This document shows positions 44,087-54,716 of a DNA stretch of 64,000 nt, one piece after another. The position numbers and the translations under genes were made by a program. The stretch spans positions 5,337,501 to 5,401,500 of the forward strand of contig NZ_CP006992.1 in assembly GCF_001542815.1 (NCBI RefSeq), read 5' to 3'. The DNA comes from Methylobacterium sp. AMS5 (lineage in GTDB: Bacteria > Pseudomonadota > Alphaproteobacteria > Rhizobiales > Beijerinckiaceae). A model generated the notes under the pieces. The model was not told where the DNA came from. It did not search any database and was given only the letters and a program-made list of their open reading frames with translations. Within the stretch, counting starts at the first letter, position 1. Each line of letters opens with the position of its first letter.

Positions 44087-44836
44087 CTATCGAAGAAGTT
44101 GCGGCAGGCCCGAGAGAAGCAGGGCGATGCCTGAGACGGTCAGAAGGCCGAGGACGAGCCGGCGAAACCCGGTCTCGCTCAAGCCGATATAGGCACGCGT
44201 GCCGATGATGGTCGGGATCAGCATGGCCGGCAGCACCACGAGGATCATCGGCAGCATGCTTCGTGTGACGATACCGGATGCGACGTAGACGGCCAGCGTG
44301 ACGGCGAGCATCGATAGATTGAAGTTCTGGATGACGGCGCGCTGCACGTCACGCTCGTAGCCGCGGAGCGTGCACCAGAGTGTCGGCAGCGTTCCCGTGA
44401 ACCCGCCGAGGCCTCCGAGAATGCCGCCGCCAAGTCCGACGGCAGCGTCGGCGATACGGCCGCCGACGGTGATGCGCGGTAGATCCTTCGACAGGAGCAT
44501 CGCGGGGCACCAGAGCACGAGAACGGCTCCGAGGATCGTCTTGAACCAGTGCATGTCGAGATGCGGCAGCAGGAGCGTCCCGAGCGGGACACCGGCAAGG
44601 CCGCCGAGCACGAACGGTGCCAGGAGGCGGAGATCGAAGCCCCTGCGCATCGTGACCGCAGCAATGATCTGCCCCGTGAGCGCACCGGTCACCGCGAGGG
44701 CCGCTGCAAGCTGCGGGTCGATCACCCAGGCCCAGACCGACATGGCGACGAGGCCGAACGCGAAGCCCGACAGCCCTTGGACGAAGCCGGCGATGGCTGC
44801 GCCGAAGGCGACGATGAGATAGACCGAACTCGACAT
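44087..44836 (-). CDS. TauE/SafE-family sulfite/anion exporter
   Basis: The 249-residue membrane protein has about eight helices and two family repeats, visible as GFVQGLSGFAFGLVAMSVW near the start and LGGGILGGLGGFTGTLPTLW in the middle. TauE/SafE proteins export sulfite, sulfoacetate or other organic anions; the substrate here cannot be told. It sits between ftsH and glmM, separated from ftsH by a strong terminator, so it has its own promoter in the 68-base gap between its ATG and that terminator. It looks like an insertion into the conserved ftsH-glmM order. Confidence 0.85.
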   Translation of the reverse strand: MSSSVYLIVAFGAAIAGFVQGLSGFAFGLVAMSVWAWVIDPQLAAALAVTGALTGQIIAAVTMRRGFDLRLLAPFVLGGLAGVPLGTLLLPHLDMHWFKTILGAVLVLWCPAMLLSKDLPRITVGGRIADAAVGLGGGILGGLGGFTGTLPTLWCTLRGYERDVQRAVIQNFNLSMLAVTLAVYVASGIVTRSMLPMILVVLPAMLIPTIIGTRAYIGLSETGFRRLVLGLLTVSGIALLLSGLPQLLR

Positions 44837-44904
44837 GCGCCGGGTCTTTTCACCCTTGTCTTGGGGCACGGCCTGCCGATGCGCTGCCGCGCGCGATGGC
44901 CATG

Positions 44905-44931
44905 AAAAAGGGGCGCCTCGCGGCGCCCCTT
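44905..44931 (-). terminator. Intrinsic terminator of ftsH
   Basis: Perfect 10-bp stem AAGGGGCGCC/GGCGCCCCTT around a TCGC loop (44908-44931), followed on the minus strand by TTTTTC. It lies 21 bases after the ftsH stop and closes the pal-cpoB-tilS-ftsH unit. Confidence 0.88.
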
Positions 44932-44951
44932 CTCCAGGTTCGATCCGGTGT

Positions 44952-46880
<1,929 letters not shown>

Positions 46881-47017
46881 CGATCGGTCCTGGGAGGCGT
46901 GCGAGCGTCGTCCCGCAATGTCGCGGCATACCCCACGCACTCCGGGCCAATGTAGGCGGCGCCCCACCGGTTGCCAAGTAAATCGGATGCCCCTGCGTCG
47001 AGGGCGACCGCGTAACG

Positions 47018-48046
47018 TTAGCGGCGGCGATCCGGTGCCCTGCGCGGCGGCGCCGCGACAAGGCGGATTGTCCCCTCCCCTTCCGCCTCGATCAGGACCC
47101 CGCGGAGGGTGCGGCGCAACGCCCTCCTCTCGGTCAGAGCCGGCAGCAGCGCATCGAGCACCAGCGCTTCGAGCCGTTCCAGGCGCTTCGGAACGGGTGC
47201 TTCGTGAGCCGGCGCGACCGTGTCGAGAGCCGCGTCGATGACGCGCACGACGATGGCGCATGGCTCGCGACACAGGCGCTGCCCGTCGAGACGCAGCCCA
47301 CCATCGTCCGTGCGCGTGATCTCCGACAGGACAACCTCGGCACGCTGCCTCAGCGCCGTGTCGTCCCGCCGAGCGCGAACGGCAAGGCGGGCCAGCCGCG
47401 CCGCATTCAGGCCTTCCTCCGCAAGGAGCGGCAAGAGGCGGCGCAACCGGGCTCGGGTGAAGCGCTCATCCGTGTTGGAGGGATCGCACAGGAACGGGAG
47501 CCGGTGCATCTCGCAATAGGCCACCAGATCGACCTTCGAGAGGCTCAAGAAGGGCCGCACCAGCCGGATGCCCGGTGCCAGGGGGCGCTCGTCCCGCATC
47601 CCGGCGAGTCCGGAGGGCCCACTTCCGGCGATGAGCCGCATCAGCACGGTCTCGGCCTGATCGTCCAGTGTATGCGCGGTGAGAACGAGCCCCGCGCCGA
47701 TCCCTGCGGCATGATCGGTCAGGAGCCTGTAGCGGGCGCTGCGCGCCGAGGCCTGGATACGGCTGCCACGTCGCGGCGCGTCCCAGGTCAGAATCGTGTG
47801 GACAAGGCCGAGTTCGGCGGCCAGGCGCCCAACCCCGAGCGCCTCATCGGCCGAACTTGGCCGGAGGGCGTGGTCCACCGTGGCGACGCGGAACCGGTCC
47901 TTCCCCACCCGGGCGGCCGCGTGCATCAGTGCCGTGGAATCGGGTCCGCCCGAGACCGCAATCAGTGCCGGGCCAGCGGGTTCGTTGAGGAATGGTGCGA
48001 GGGCGCGGTCGAGCCGGTCGTCGAGGGACGCGGGCGCTGCGCTCAA
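47018..48046 (-). CDS. tilS: tRNA(Ile)-lysidine synthetase
   Basis: TilS converts the wobble C of tRNA-Ile(CAU) to lysidine using ATP and lysine, essential for AUA decoding. The 342-residue protein shows the PP-loop [13 protein letters not shown] near residue 30, [30 protein letters not shown] and [19 protein letters not shown]. It is of the short alphaproteobacterial kind. The start is TTG at 48046, overlapping the cpoB stop as TTGA; this coupling supports it over alternatives. Confidence 0.92.
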   Translation of the reverse strand: MSAAPASLDDRLDRALAPFLNEPAGPALIAVSGGPDSTALMHAAARVGKDRFRVATVDHALRPSSADEALGVGRLAAELGLVHTILTWDAPRRGSRIQASARSARYRLLTDHAAGIGAGLVLTAHTLDDQAETVLMRLIAGSGPSGLAGMRDERPLAPGIRLVRPFLSLSKVDLVAYCEMHRLPFLCDPSNTDERFTRARLRRLLPLLAEEGLNAARLARLAVRARRDDTALRQRAEVVLSEITRTDDGGLRLDGQRLCREPCAIVVRVIDAALDTVAPAHEAPVPKRLERLEALVLDALLPALTERRALRRTLRGVLIEAEGEGTIRLVAAPPRRAPDRRR

Positions 48047-49068
48047 GCGGCGCAGCGGGCGCGCTTCTGCTCCCGCTCGACGCCTAGGCGCACGGTGGCG
48101 CCGGCGCTCGGAAACTTGCGCTCGACCTCGGCCAGCGTGGCGCAGGCCTGGGCCTTCGCGCCGAGCGCATGCAAGGAGGTGCCGAGCTTCAGCATCGCCT
48201 CAGGGGCGACGGGCGAATTCGCGTAGTCAGTCGAGACCTTCAGGAACTGCTCGGCGGCCTCGCGGGAGCGGCTGCGCTGGAGATAGCTTTCACCGAGCCA
48301 GTAGGTCGCCTTCGGCACCAGCCGGTCGCGCGGATGCGATTGGATGAACTGACGCAGGCTCATCTCGGCCTGCTCGTATTGGCGCTCGCGAATGAGAGCG
48401 TAAGCGACCTCGAAATCGGCCTGCGCGTCGCCGCTGCCGGTGGCGGCGATGCTGGCGCTCCCGACGGGTGCTTCGAGCGGCGCAATCGACCCGGTGCGCG
48501 CGGGCGGCGGCGAGAGGTCCACCGGACCGCCGAAGCCGGGCGGCGGCAGATCTCCGTCCTCCGACGAATCGGAATCCGCCTCCACCACCGTCGGGGCGAC
48601 AGAGCGGCGCTGGGGTGCCTCCGCCTCGGCGATGGCGCCGGTCGGCAAGGGCAGCGAGGGCTGCGTCGTCCCGAGTGGCTTCGGGGCGCCCGGCGCATTC
48701 GGGTTCTGCTCCGGATCGAAGGCATCGCTGCGCTTACCGGGCCGGCCCTCACCCGGATTGGTGCCATAGGGGGCGGCCGAGGGCGGGGGTGCTGCGGACG
48801 CCGGTGCCTTGCGGGTGGGCGCGGCGGCGCTCCCCTTCCCTTCTTGGAAGCGGAACTCGACATCCTCCTGGAACTTCCGAAGCTGTTCCTTGAGCTGCCG
48901 GTTCTCGTACTGGAGCGTCTCGATCTGTCCCGAGAGCTGCCGGGACACGTTCTCGAGACGGTTGAGACGCACCACGAGCTCCGACGCGTCCTGTGCCTGC
49001 GCGCCGCAGAGCACCGCTGGTGCGATCGCGAAACCGAGTCCGAGGGTCAGGAGGAGGCGGCGGAACAT
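48043..49068 (-). CDS. cpoB: Cell division coordinator CpoB (YbgF)
   Basis: CpoB is a periplasmic Tol-Pal partner that couples outer-membrane constriction to peptidoglycan synthesis. The 341-residue product has a signal peptide ending CGAQA, a short trimerising coiled coil (about 28-72), a long Pro/Ala-rich linker, and C-terminal TPR repeats (about 215-335) with ADFEVAYALIRERQYEQAE and PKATYWLGESYLQRSRSREA. The linker is longer than in E. coli. It lies between pal and tilS in the conserved order. Confidence 0.92.
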   Translation of the reverse strand: MFRRLLLTLGLGFAIAPAVLCGAQAQDASELVVRLNRLENVSRQLSGQIETLQYENRQLKEQLRKFQEDVEFRFQEGKGSAAAPTRKAPASAAPPPSAAPYGTNPGEGRPGKRSDAFDPEQNPNAPGAPKPLGTTQPSLPLPTGAIAEAEAPQRRSVAPTVVEADSDSSEDGDLPPPGFGGPVDLSPPPARTGSIAPLEAPVGSASIAATGSGDAQADFEVAYALIRERQYEQAEMSLRQFIQSHPRDRLVPKATYWLGESYLQRSRSREAAEQFLKVSTDYANSPVAPEAMLKLGTSLHALGAKAQACATLAEVERKFPSAGATVRLGVEREQKRARCAA

Positions 49069-49241
49069 GGCGGCTGGCACCGATCGGTCTTCTGGTTCGC
49101 GGCCGACGTCGTGTCCTTCCCGAACCCTCCGCTGCGCCGTCGCGGCCGGAGCGGCGACGGTCGACGACCGAAGGTTCGATGAGACACGCTTACCCGATAG
49201 CAGATGGCCCGGTCGGCCGCAAAACCGGGCCCGCACCCGTC

Positions 49242-49754
49242 TCAGGAGCCGGCGCCGCCGTCCAGAACGCTGACGGAGCGGCGGTTCTGCGACCAGCAGG
49301 AGATGTCGTTGCAAACCGCCACCGGGCGCTCCTTGCCGTAGGACACCGTCCGCATCCGCGAGGCCGAGATGCCGCGGGAGGCGAGGTAATCCTGCACCGT
49401 CTGTGCCCGGCGGGCGCCGAGGGAGTAGTTGTACTCTCGCGTGCCGCGCTCGTCGGCATGGCCCTCAATGAGGAAGCTGTAACGCGGGTACCGCTGGAGC
49501 CACGATGCCTGCTTGTCGAGGGTCGCGGTCGCGGTCGGGGTGAGATCGGTCGAGTCGGATTCGAAGAATACCCGGTCGCCGATATTCACCACGAAATCCT
49601 GGGCGCTGCCGGGGCGGGCCGCGCCTCCGGCGCCGCCGGCACCGAAGCCGGACGCATCGGCAAGATCGCTGTCCTTGCTGCAGGCCCCGAGGCCGAGTGC
49701 GGCGCAAAGTGCCAGCGTCAGGGAAAGCCCACGGAAACGCGCGGGTGTCGACAT
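49242..49754 (-). CDS. pal: Peptidoglycan-associated lipoprotein Pal
   Basis: Pal anchors the outer membrane to peptidoglycan and interacts with TolB. The 170-residue lipoprotein has a lipobox LGAC with the lipidated Cys25, a Gly/Ala linker, and an OmpA domain with VFFESDSTDLTP and IEGHADERGTREYNYSLGARRA, including the peptidoglycan-binding Asp and Arg. It heads pal-cpoB-tilS-ftsH. tolQRAB, normally just upstream in this order, are not here. Confidence 0.95.
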   Translation of the reverse strand: MSTPARFRGLSLTLALCAALGLGACSKDSDLADASGFGAGGAGGAARPGSAQDFVVNIGDRVFFESDSTDLTPTATATLDKQASWLQRYPRYSFLIEGHADERGTREYNYSLGARRAQTVQDYLASRGISASRMRTVSYGKERPVAVCNDISCWSQNRRSVSVLDGGAGS

Positions 49755-50136
49755 CGTCACTCTCCTCACGGCCGAGCCGTGCCGGTTGTCCTGCCGGTGC
49801 CCGCTCCAATCGTCTGGCGAAAGGGGCCGGCTCCGAATCTCAGTTTGAAGGCGCTCCCGATGACCGGACACGGATCCGTGTCGGCCCCAAGCGTTTCATG
49901 CCGAATAGTGTAGCCGCGGATGGTTAAGTGTCTCTCACGGAAGCACCCGCACCGCTGTCTGTCCGCGAGACGGGCCGGACGGCGGCTGCGCCGCCGCGAC
50001 CGCATCGACCGACGACCGATCCAAGCTCGACCGCAGCGACCTCAGTGTTCTGCTCAAGATTGCGGCGGGCCGTGGGCGCGAGAGGAAACGGCTCCGCTTT
50101 GACGATTGACGTTGCGGTGCGGCAACAGAAGCGGTG
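49755..50136. other. 382-base intergenic region with a partial 80-bp-repeat copy
   Basis: Between pal and the Hpt gene, both on the minus strand. Positions 49926-49978 resemble the left half of the 80-bp repeat (identical over AAGTGTCTCTCAC). It must hold the pal promoter. No gene is credible; open frames are Arg/Ser-rich shadows. Confidence 0.5.
49926..49978. repeat. Partial copy of the 80-bp intergenic repeat
   Basis: The first 13 bases, AAGTGTCTCTCAC, are identical to the copy beginning at 53229, and the similarity continues through CCGC-ACCGCTGTC. The right half is not recognisable. Confidence 0.5.
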
Positions 50137-50490
50137 TCACACGCCGCGCAACGTCGCGATCGCGTTCCGTGCCTGGCGGGCGGCGTCAACCGCGGCGCCC
50201 AGCGGCGCCGCGATCTCTGCGCCGCTCAGACAGGCCTGCTCCAGAGCTGCACAGGCGCCCGACAGACGGCTGAAGGAGAGCGCACCGCTCGACGAGACGA
50301 GGATGTGTGCGTCGCTGGCAAGCCGCGACGCTTCACGGGCGGGCGGATCGAGGCGGATCGCGATCTCGTGGTCGAGGACTTCGAGCAGCTCCATGAGGCG
50401 GGTGCGGCCGAACAGATCCTCCAACTCCGCCAGCGCGTCGGCATCGAAGGCTGGTGCCTGGGCGGGACGCTGCGCGTCAGGCTCATTCAT
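50137..50490 (-). CDS. Hpt-domain phosphotransfer protein
   Basis: A 117-residue, mostly helical protein. The segment REASRLASDAHILVSSSGAL places His62 in an Hpt-like helix (consensus A-H-x-L-x-x-x-S), followed by LSGACAALEQACLSG. Such proteins relay phosphate between hybrid kinases and response regulators. The usual Lys-Gly after the His is replaced by Val-Ser-Ser. It is divergent from a single-domain response regulator, with a perfect CtrA box in the shared promoter region; the two may be partners. Confidence 0.7.
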   Translation of the reverse strand: MNEPDAQRPAQAPAFDADALAELEDLFGRTRLMELLEVLDHEIAIRLDPPAREASRLASDAHILVSSSGALSFSRLSGACAALEQACLSGAEIAAPLGAAVDAARQARNAIATLRGV

Positions 50491-50533
50491 TCCATTGCTC
50501 AGCTTTGCGAAAACTTGCTATGCGGCGGTGGAG

Positions 50534-50549
50534 TTAATGATGCATTAAC
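50534..50549. promoter_or_regulatory. Perfect CtrA box between Hpt and response-regulator genes
   Basis: TTAA-N7-TTAAC with no mismatch, in the 102-base region between the divergent Hpt (start 50490) and response regulator (start 50593) genes. It is 44 bases from each start, so it could control both. Confidence 0.75.
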
Positions 50550-50592
50550 TGTTCCGCCATGTGATGGGCGCGCCGCAAACTGGATAAGGGCC

Positions 50593-50991
50593 ATGCCTTC
50601 CGCCCCGACCGTGCTCATCGTCGAGGACAATTACCTGCTACTTGAGATGCTGACTCGGCTTTGCGAGCGCGAGGGCATGCGCGTTCTCGCAGCGTCGAGC
50701 GGCGAGGCGGCGCTGACGACGTTGCGGGACGGGGGCGAGGCCATCGATTGGCTGCTCACCGACATTCTCCTCCCTGGTCTGATCGACGGCTGGACCGTGG
50801 CTGCCGCCTATCGCGAGCGTCATCCGAGGCGGCCGGTCGTCTACGCCTCGACCGCGGCGCAGATCGAGAGCCGCACGGTTCCCGGGAGTATCTATATCCG
50901 TAAGCCGTTCCAGGCCCGGGAGATCGTGGAACTGGCAAGCGTCATGGCTGCGTCGCGCGGCGTCGGAGACGCGCGCCGCGTCGCCGGCTGA
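50593..50991 (+). CDS. Single-domain response regulator
   Basis: This 132-residue protein is a lone receiver domain. It has the acidic pair VLIVEDN at residues 7-13, phospho-acceptor Asp57 in LLTDILLPGLIDG, the switch Ser/Thr at VVYAST, and the conserved Lys in YIRKPF. There is no output domain, as in DivK/CpdR-like or chemotaxis CheY-like proteins. The divergent Hpt gene and shared CtrA box suggest a phosphorelay pair linked to the cell-cycle network; that link is inference. Confidence 0.85.
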   Translation: MPSAPTVLIVEDNYLLLEMLTRLCEREGMRVLAASSGEAALTTLRDGGEAIDWLLTDILLPGLIDGWTVAAAYRERHPRRPVVYASTAAQIESRTVPGSIYIRKPFQAREIVELASVMAASRGVGDARRVAG

Positions 50992-50999
50992 GTGGGTTC

Positions 51000-51056
51000 C
51001 GACAAGACCACTGCGCCGCCGTTGTCGCGAGAACGGAAGCGGTTGGAAGTCGGGCG
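51000..51056. repeat. Degenerate copy of the 80-bp intergenic repeat (tentative)
   Basis: Between the response regulator and the convergent WcbI gene. The stretch from CGCCGTTGTCGC to AAGTCGGG aligns without gaps to the repeat at 56551-56630 with 26 of 38 bases identical by eye. No inverted-repeat ends remain. Confidence 0.35.
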
Positions 51057-51095
51057 ATTGGGGCGGCATGCCCATCCCGTCCGCGCTGAATCGAT

Positions 51096-52118
51096 CTACG
51101 CCGCACCGAAGAGCGAGCAGATCTCCGGATCCTTCTCCCAAGCCTCGACCCGCGCATTGGTGAGGTCCTCCGACCGCTGCCGCGCGTAGAGGGCAAAGCT
51201 CTCGGCCACGAAATCCGGCAGATCGAGCAGGCGCGGCGCGGCGCGGCGGCCGTCGCCCTTGAACAGCGTCGAGCCCGCCACGCCGTAGCGTTCGGCAATA
51301 CCCGGCAGGACGGGCCAGACCGGCTCGGACGTCAGCGCATCGGGGGCGTAGGTGTGGACTGGGATGTCGAGCGGGTCGCAGCCGGTCTCGCGGGCGAGGC
51401 GCCGGGCGATGTCGCCCAGCACGTGCAGGTGCGGGTGGTTGATGACGTGCATGAACACGCCGCCGCGGCTCCACAGCGCGAATTCCCGCTCCAGGCCGAA
51501 CCCGACGTCGCGGGCGGTGCGCAGCAGGTAGTCCGCGCTCGCCTGCCACAGGTCGAAGTAGCCGAGCCGCTCGAAGACGGCACCGGTATAGAGCCGCAGG
51601 GTCGCCTCGACGCTCAGGCCCTGGCGGAAGCCGTGGAGCGCGATCGCCGAGTGATACGGCCCGATCGGCGAGGCGACGAGACGAGACAGCCTCAGGCTCG
51701 CTTCGTCGCCGACATGGATGAGATCGGGATGGAAGCCGGAAAACAGGATCGTTGGAAACAGCCGCAGCCCCGGCACGCGTTCGGCGAGCCCGTGGACGTT
51801 GCCGCCCGCGACGAAGCCCGTGGGAAAGAAATGCGAGAAGACGTGATCGGCATCCCCGAGATGGTGTGCCAGCCGGTCGAGATGCCCGAACCGTCGGCCG
51901 AGCCCGGCGACGAGAAGCGTCTCGACCGCGGCGCCCGGCAGCAACAACCGCAGCGCCTGCGCGATGCCGGCCGCCTGACAATTGCCGATCACCGCGATCC
52001 GCGGGCGGCCGGCCGGTCGCCGCCACGGTCTCGCCCAGGATCGCGGGGAGAACGGCTGCGCCGCGAAGGCCCGGACGGCCGGGGCGAGCGGTTTGAAAAG
52101 GGCGGGGAGCGGGGCCAA
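51096..52118 (-). CDS. WcbI-like polysaccharide biosynthesis protein
   Basis: The roughly 340-residue protein has the WcbI signature IAVIGNCQAAGIAQALRLL near its start and a later ILFSGFHPDLIHVGD with a conserved His, features of the acyltransferase-like WcbI family of capsule clusters. INHPHLHVLGDIARRLA is also typical. The start is uncertain: TTG at 52118 avoids overlap with the divergent GSCFA gene, whereas an in-frame ATG at 52313 would overlap it by almost 150 bases. There are no other capsule genes nearby. Paired with the divergent GSCFA protein it may modify a surface glycan. Confidence 0.78.
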   Translation of the reverse strand: MAPLPALFKPLAPAVRAFAAQPFSPRSWARPWRRPAGRPRIAVIGNCQAAGIAQALRLLLPGAAVETLLVAGLGRRFGHLDRLAHHLGDADHVFSHFFPTGFVAGGNVHGLAERVPGLRLFPTILFSGFHPDLIHVGDEASLRLSRLVASPIGPYHSAIALHGFRQGLSVEATLRLYTGAVFERLGYFDLWQASADYLLRTARDVGFGLEREFALWSRGGVFMHVINHPHLHVLGDIARRLARETGCDPLDIPVHTYAPDALTSEPVWPVLPGIAERYGVAGSTLFKGDGRRAAPRLLDLPDFVAESFALYARQRSEDLTNARVEAWEKDPEICSLFGAA

Positions 52119-52165
52119 GCGGCGCGCGGCCTCTCGCGGGCATGCGTGCAGGATCGGATCAGGCG

Positions 52166-53227
52166 ATGAACCCTTACCGCGATCTACCGGCCGAGCGCTT
52201 CTGGCGCAAGGCGGTGGCGGGCGTGCCGCCCTTCGCCCTCGATCCGGGTCCGCGCGGGACCTTTCGCATCGCCCGCACCGATCGGGTCGCGACCGCCGGC
52301 TCCTGCTTTGCACAACGCGTCTCGCAGGCGCTGGTCCGTGGCGGATTCCGCTACCACGTCACGGAAACCGCACCCGAAGGGTTGAGCGAGGCCGAGGCGA
52401 CCGCGCGTCAGTTCGGCACCTTCTCGGCGCGTTACGGCAATCTCTACGGCCCGCGCCAGTTCGTGCAGCTCTTCGACCGGGCTTTCGGCGCCTTCGATCC
52501 ACAGCTCAAGGCATGGCAGCGGGACGACGGACGCTTCGTCGATCCGTTCCGCCCGACCATCGAACCCGATGGCTTCGCCGACGAGGCCGCGGTGATCGAA
52601 GCCCGTGAAACCCATCTCGCCCGGGTGCGTGACCTTTTCGAGAGCCTCGACGTGCTGGTCGTGACGCTCGGCCTTACCGAGGGCTGGCGTTGCCGTGCCG
52701 ACGGGGCGGCGCTTTCCCTCGCGCCGGGGGTCGCGGGCGGGCAGTTCGATCCGCAGGAGGTCGCCTTCGTCAATGCGGGCACGGCCGAGGTGATCGCCGA
52801 CGTCAACGGGTTTCTCGATCGGCTCTGGAGCGTGAATGGGCGTGCGCGGGTCATCCTCACCGTCTCGCCGGTGCCGCTGATCGCGACCTATTGCGATCAA
52901 CACGTTCTCGTCGCGAACGCACACTCGAAGGCGGTGCTGCGGGCCGCCGCCGGGGAGGTCTGCGAACGCAACGATCCGCGCCTCGTTTACTTCCCGTCCT
53001 ACGAGATCATCACGAGCCACACCAATGGCGGGCGCTACTACGAGGAAGACCAGCGCGGCATCGCCGAGGCCGGCGTCGCCCACGTGATGCGCGCCTTCAT
53101 GGCGAGCTTCGCCCCCGGTTCGGCCGAGAAGCCGCAGCCGCAGCCCTCCCACGACAGCCAAGCGGAGTTCGCCGGCACCGCAGGCGTCATCTGCGACGAG
53201 GAGACGATCGAGCGCAGCCTCGCCTGA
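52166..53227 (+). CDS. GSCFA-domain protein
   Basis: The 353-residue protein shows the defining AGSCFAQRVSQAL motif near residue 45, plus FGTFSARYGNLYG and the VVTLGLTEGWR block, then VNAGTAEVIADVN and TVSPVPLIATY with a conserved ending SYEIITSH. GSCFA proteins resemble SGNH hydrolases (Gly-Ser and a late His) and are often found with WcbI-like genes in glycan or capsule contexts. The ATG at 52166 was preferred over one 24 bases earlier. It is divergent from the WcbI gene. Substrate unknown. Confidence 0.85.
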   Translation: MNPYRDLPAERFWRKAVAGVPPFALDPGPRGTFRIARTDRVATAGSCFAQRVSQALVRGGFRYHVTETAPEGLSEAEATARQFGTFSARYGNLYGPRQFVQLFDRAFGAFDPQLKAWQRDDGRFVDPFRPTIEPDGFADEAAVIEARETHLARVRDLFESLDVLVVTLGLTEGWRCRADGAALSLAPGVAGGQFDPQEVAFVNAGTAEVIADVNGFLDRLWSVNGRARVILTVSPVPLIATYCDQHVLVANAHSKAVLRAAAGEVCERNDPRLVYFPSYEIITSHTNGGRYYEEDQRGIAEAGVAHVMRAFMASFAPGSAEKPQPQPSHDSQAEFAGTAGVICDEETIERSLA

Positions 53228-53230
53228 TAA

Positions 53231-53310
53231 GTGTCTCTCACAAAACTCCCGCCGCGCTGTCATCGCCAGAACGAGAACGGTTAGAGACCGGGGGGTTTGC
53301 GAGGCACTCT
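53231..53310. repeat. 80-bp intergenic repeat, full copy 1
   Basis: Eighty bases starting GTGTCTCTCACAAAA and ending GCGAGGCACTCT, with imperfect inverted-repeat ends (AGTGTCTC against GAGGCACT). About 64 of 80 positions match the second copy at 56551-56630 by eye. It begins 3 bases after the GSCFA stop and ends about 160 bases from the convergent hemC. Confidence 0.75.
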
Positions 53311-53472
53311 AAGCGTTCCGCTCGATCCGAGGGGGGAAGCGTAACGCTCCGCCCGCGCGACGCGCGAGGAGTCGACCCATCCTGCAGGCCCGACGGGATC
53401 CCGCCGAGGCCCAAATCCGCCATCCCAATCCGCCATCCCGAGGGGATCAACCGGATTTGAGAGGAAAGGAGG

Positions 53473-54402
53473 CTACTTGAGGTGGGCGAAGTAGACGTCG
53501 CCCGCGGCCTGCTTTAACTCGGCCCCGGCCTCGCGGCCGATCGCGTCCGCGTCCGCCGCCAATCCCTCCCGATGGACCGCCCAGTGGCGGCTGCCATCCG
53601 GCAGGAACAGCAAGCCGTCGAGGCTGATGCGATCCCCCCTCACCTGCGCCAGGGCCGCGATGGGTGTGCGGCACGAGCCGTCGAGTTCGGCAAGCAGCCC
53701 GCGTTCCGCGTCGAGCGCCGTCGTCGTGGTGGCGCAGGCGACGGGCGCCAACAGCGCCCGGATCGCGTCGTCGCCGGCCCGGCACTCGATGCCGAGTGCG
53801 CCTTGTGCCACGGCCGGGAGCATCTCTTCCACCGACAGCACGCTGCGGGCGATATCCGCCATCCCGAGGCGCTGCAGGCCGGCGAGCGCCAGCAAGGTGG
53901 CGTCGCACTCCCCCGCCTCCAGCTTGCGCATCCGGGTATTGGCATTGCCACGCAGCGGCACGATGGTGAGATCGGGCCGGTGCATCAGCACCTGTGCTCC
54001 GCGCCTGAGCGAAGAGGTGCCGACCCGTGCGCCGGAGGGCAGATCGGCCAGACCGTTGGCCCCATTCGCGCTGAGGAAGGCGTCGCGCGGGTCGTCGCGT
54101 TCCAGGATGCAGGCGATGGCGAGCCCGTCGGGAAGCCACGTTTCCACGTCCTTCATCGAGTGAACGGCGACATCGATCTCGTCGGCAAACAGGGCTTGTT
54201 CGAGTTCCTTGGTGAACAGGCCCTTGCCGCCGATCTCGGAGAGCGGCCGGTCGAGCACGCGGTCGGCCACGGTCGAGACGACGATGATTTCCGTCTCCAA
54301 TCCCGGATTGGCCGCCACGATCCGATCGCGGACCATGCCGGTCTGGGCCAGCGCCATCGGGCTGCCGCGGGTTCCGATTCTCAAGGCGCGCGAAAGGCTC
54401 AT
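53473..54402 (-). CDS. hemC: Hydroxymethylbilane synthase (porphobilinogen deaminase)
   Basis: HemC polymerises four porphobilinogens into hydroxymethylbilane. The 309-residue protein starts RALRIGTRGSPMALAQ and contains LSEIGGKGLFTKELEQAL, DVAVHSMKDVETWLPDG, GTSSLRRGAQVL and the cofactor Cys in LDGSCRTPIAAL (about residue 243), to which the dipyrromethane cofactor attaches. It serves haem, B12 and bacteriochlorophyll, but it is not within the photosynthesis operon. Confidence 0.96.
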   Translation of the reverse strand: MSLSRALRIGTRGSPMALAQTGMVRDRIVAANPGLETEIIVVSTVADRVLDRPLSEIGGKGLFTKELEQALFADEIDVAVHSMKDVETWLPDGLAIACILERDDPRDAFLSANGANGLADLPSGARVGTSSLRRGAQVLMHRPDLTIVPLRGNANTRMRKLEAGECDATLLALAGLQRLGMADIARSVLSVEEMLPAVAQGALGIECRAGDDAIRALLAPVACATTTTALDAERGLLAELDGSCRTPIAALAQVRGDRISLDGLLFLPDGSRHWAVHREGLAADADAIGREAGAELKQAAGDVYFAHLK

Positions 54403-54597
54403 GCTTGCGCTTTACCCGAGACGATGCCGCCCGTCACGCGCTGGCGCGCATGTAAGGCTGTGCGGGACGCGAGATCCCGGCGGCACTTTGTCGGAAAACT
54501 TTTCCGAGGGGGCTGGACACGCCATCCGGTCGTTGCTAATCCGCCGCCACCGAACGGGATTGGTGGCCCGGCGGTCCAGCCTCCTCACCGAGGCTTC

Positions 54598-54673
<76 letters not shown>

Positions 54674-54716
54674 AACATTCCAAGCACTGAGCCGATACCT
54701 CAGACGCCATTTCGAT

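Noticed and set aside
53400..53445. Tandem ATCCGCCATCCC units before hemC
   Set aside because: Only two units; too few for a functional repeat array or CRISPR.
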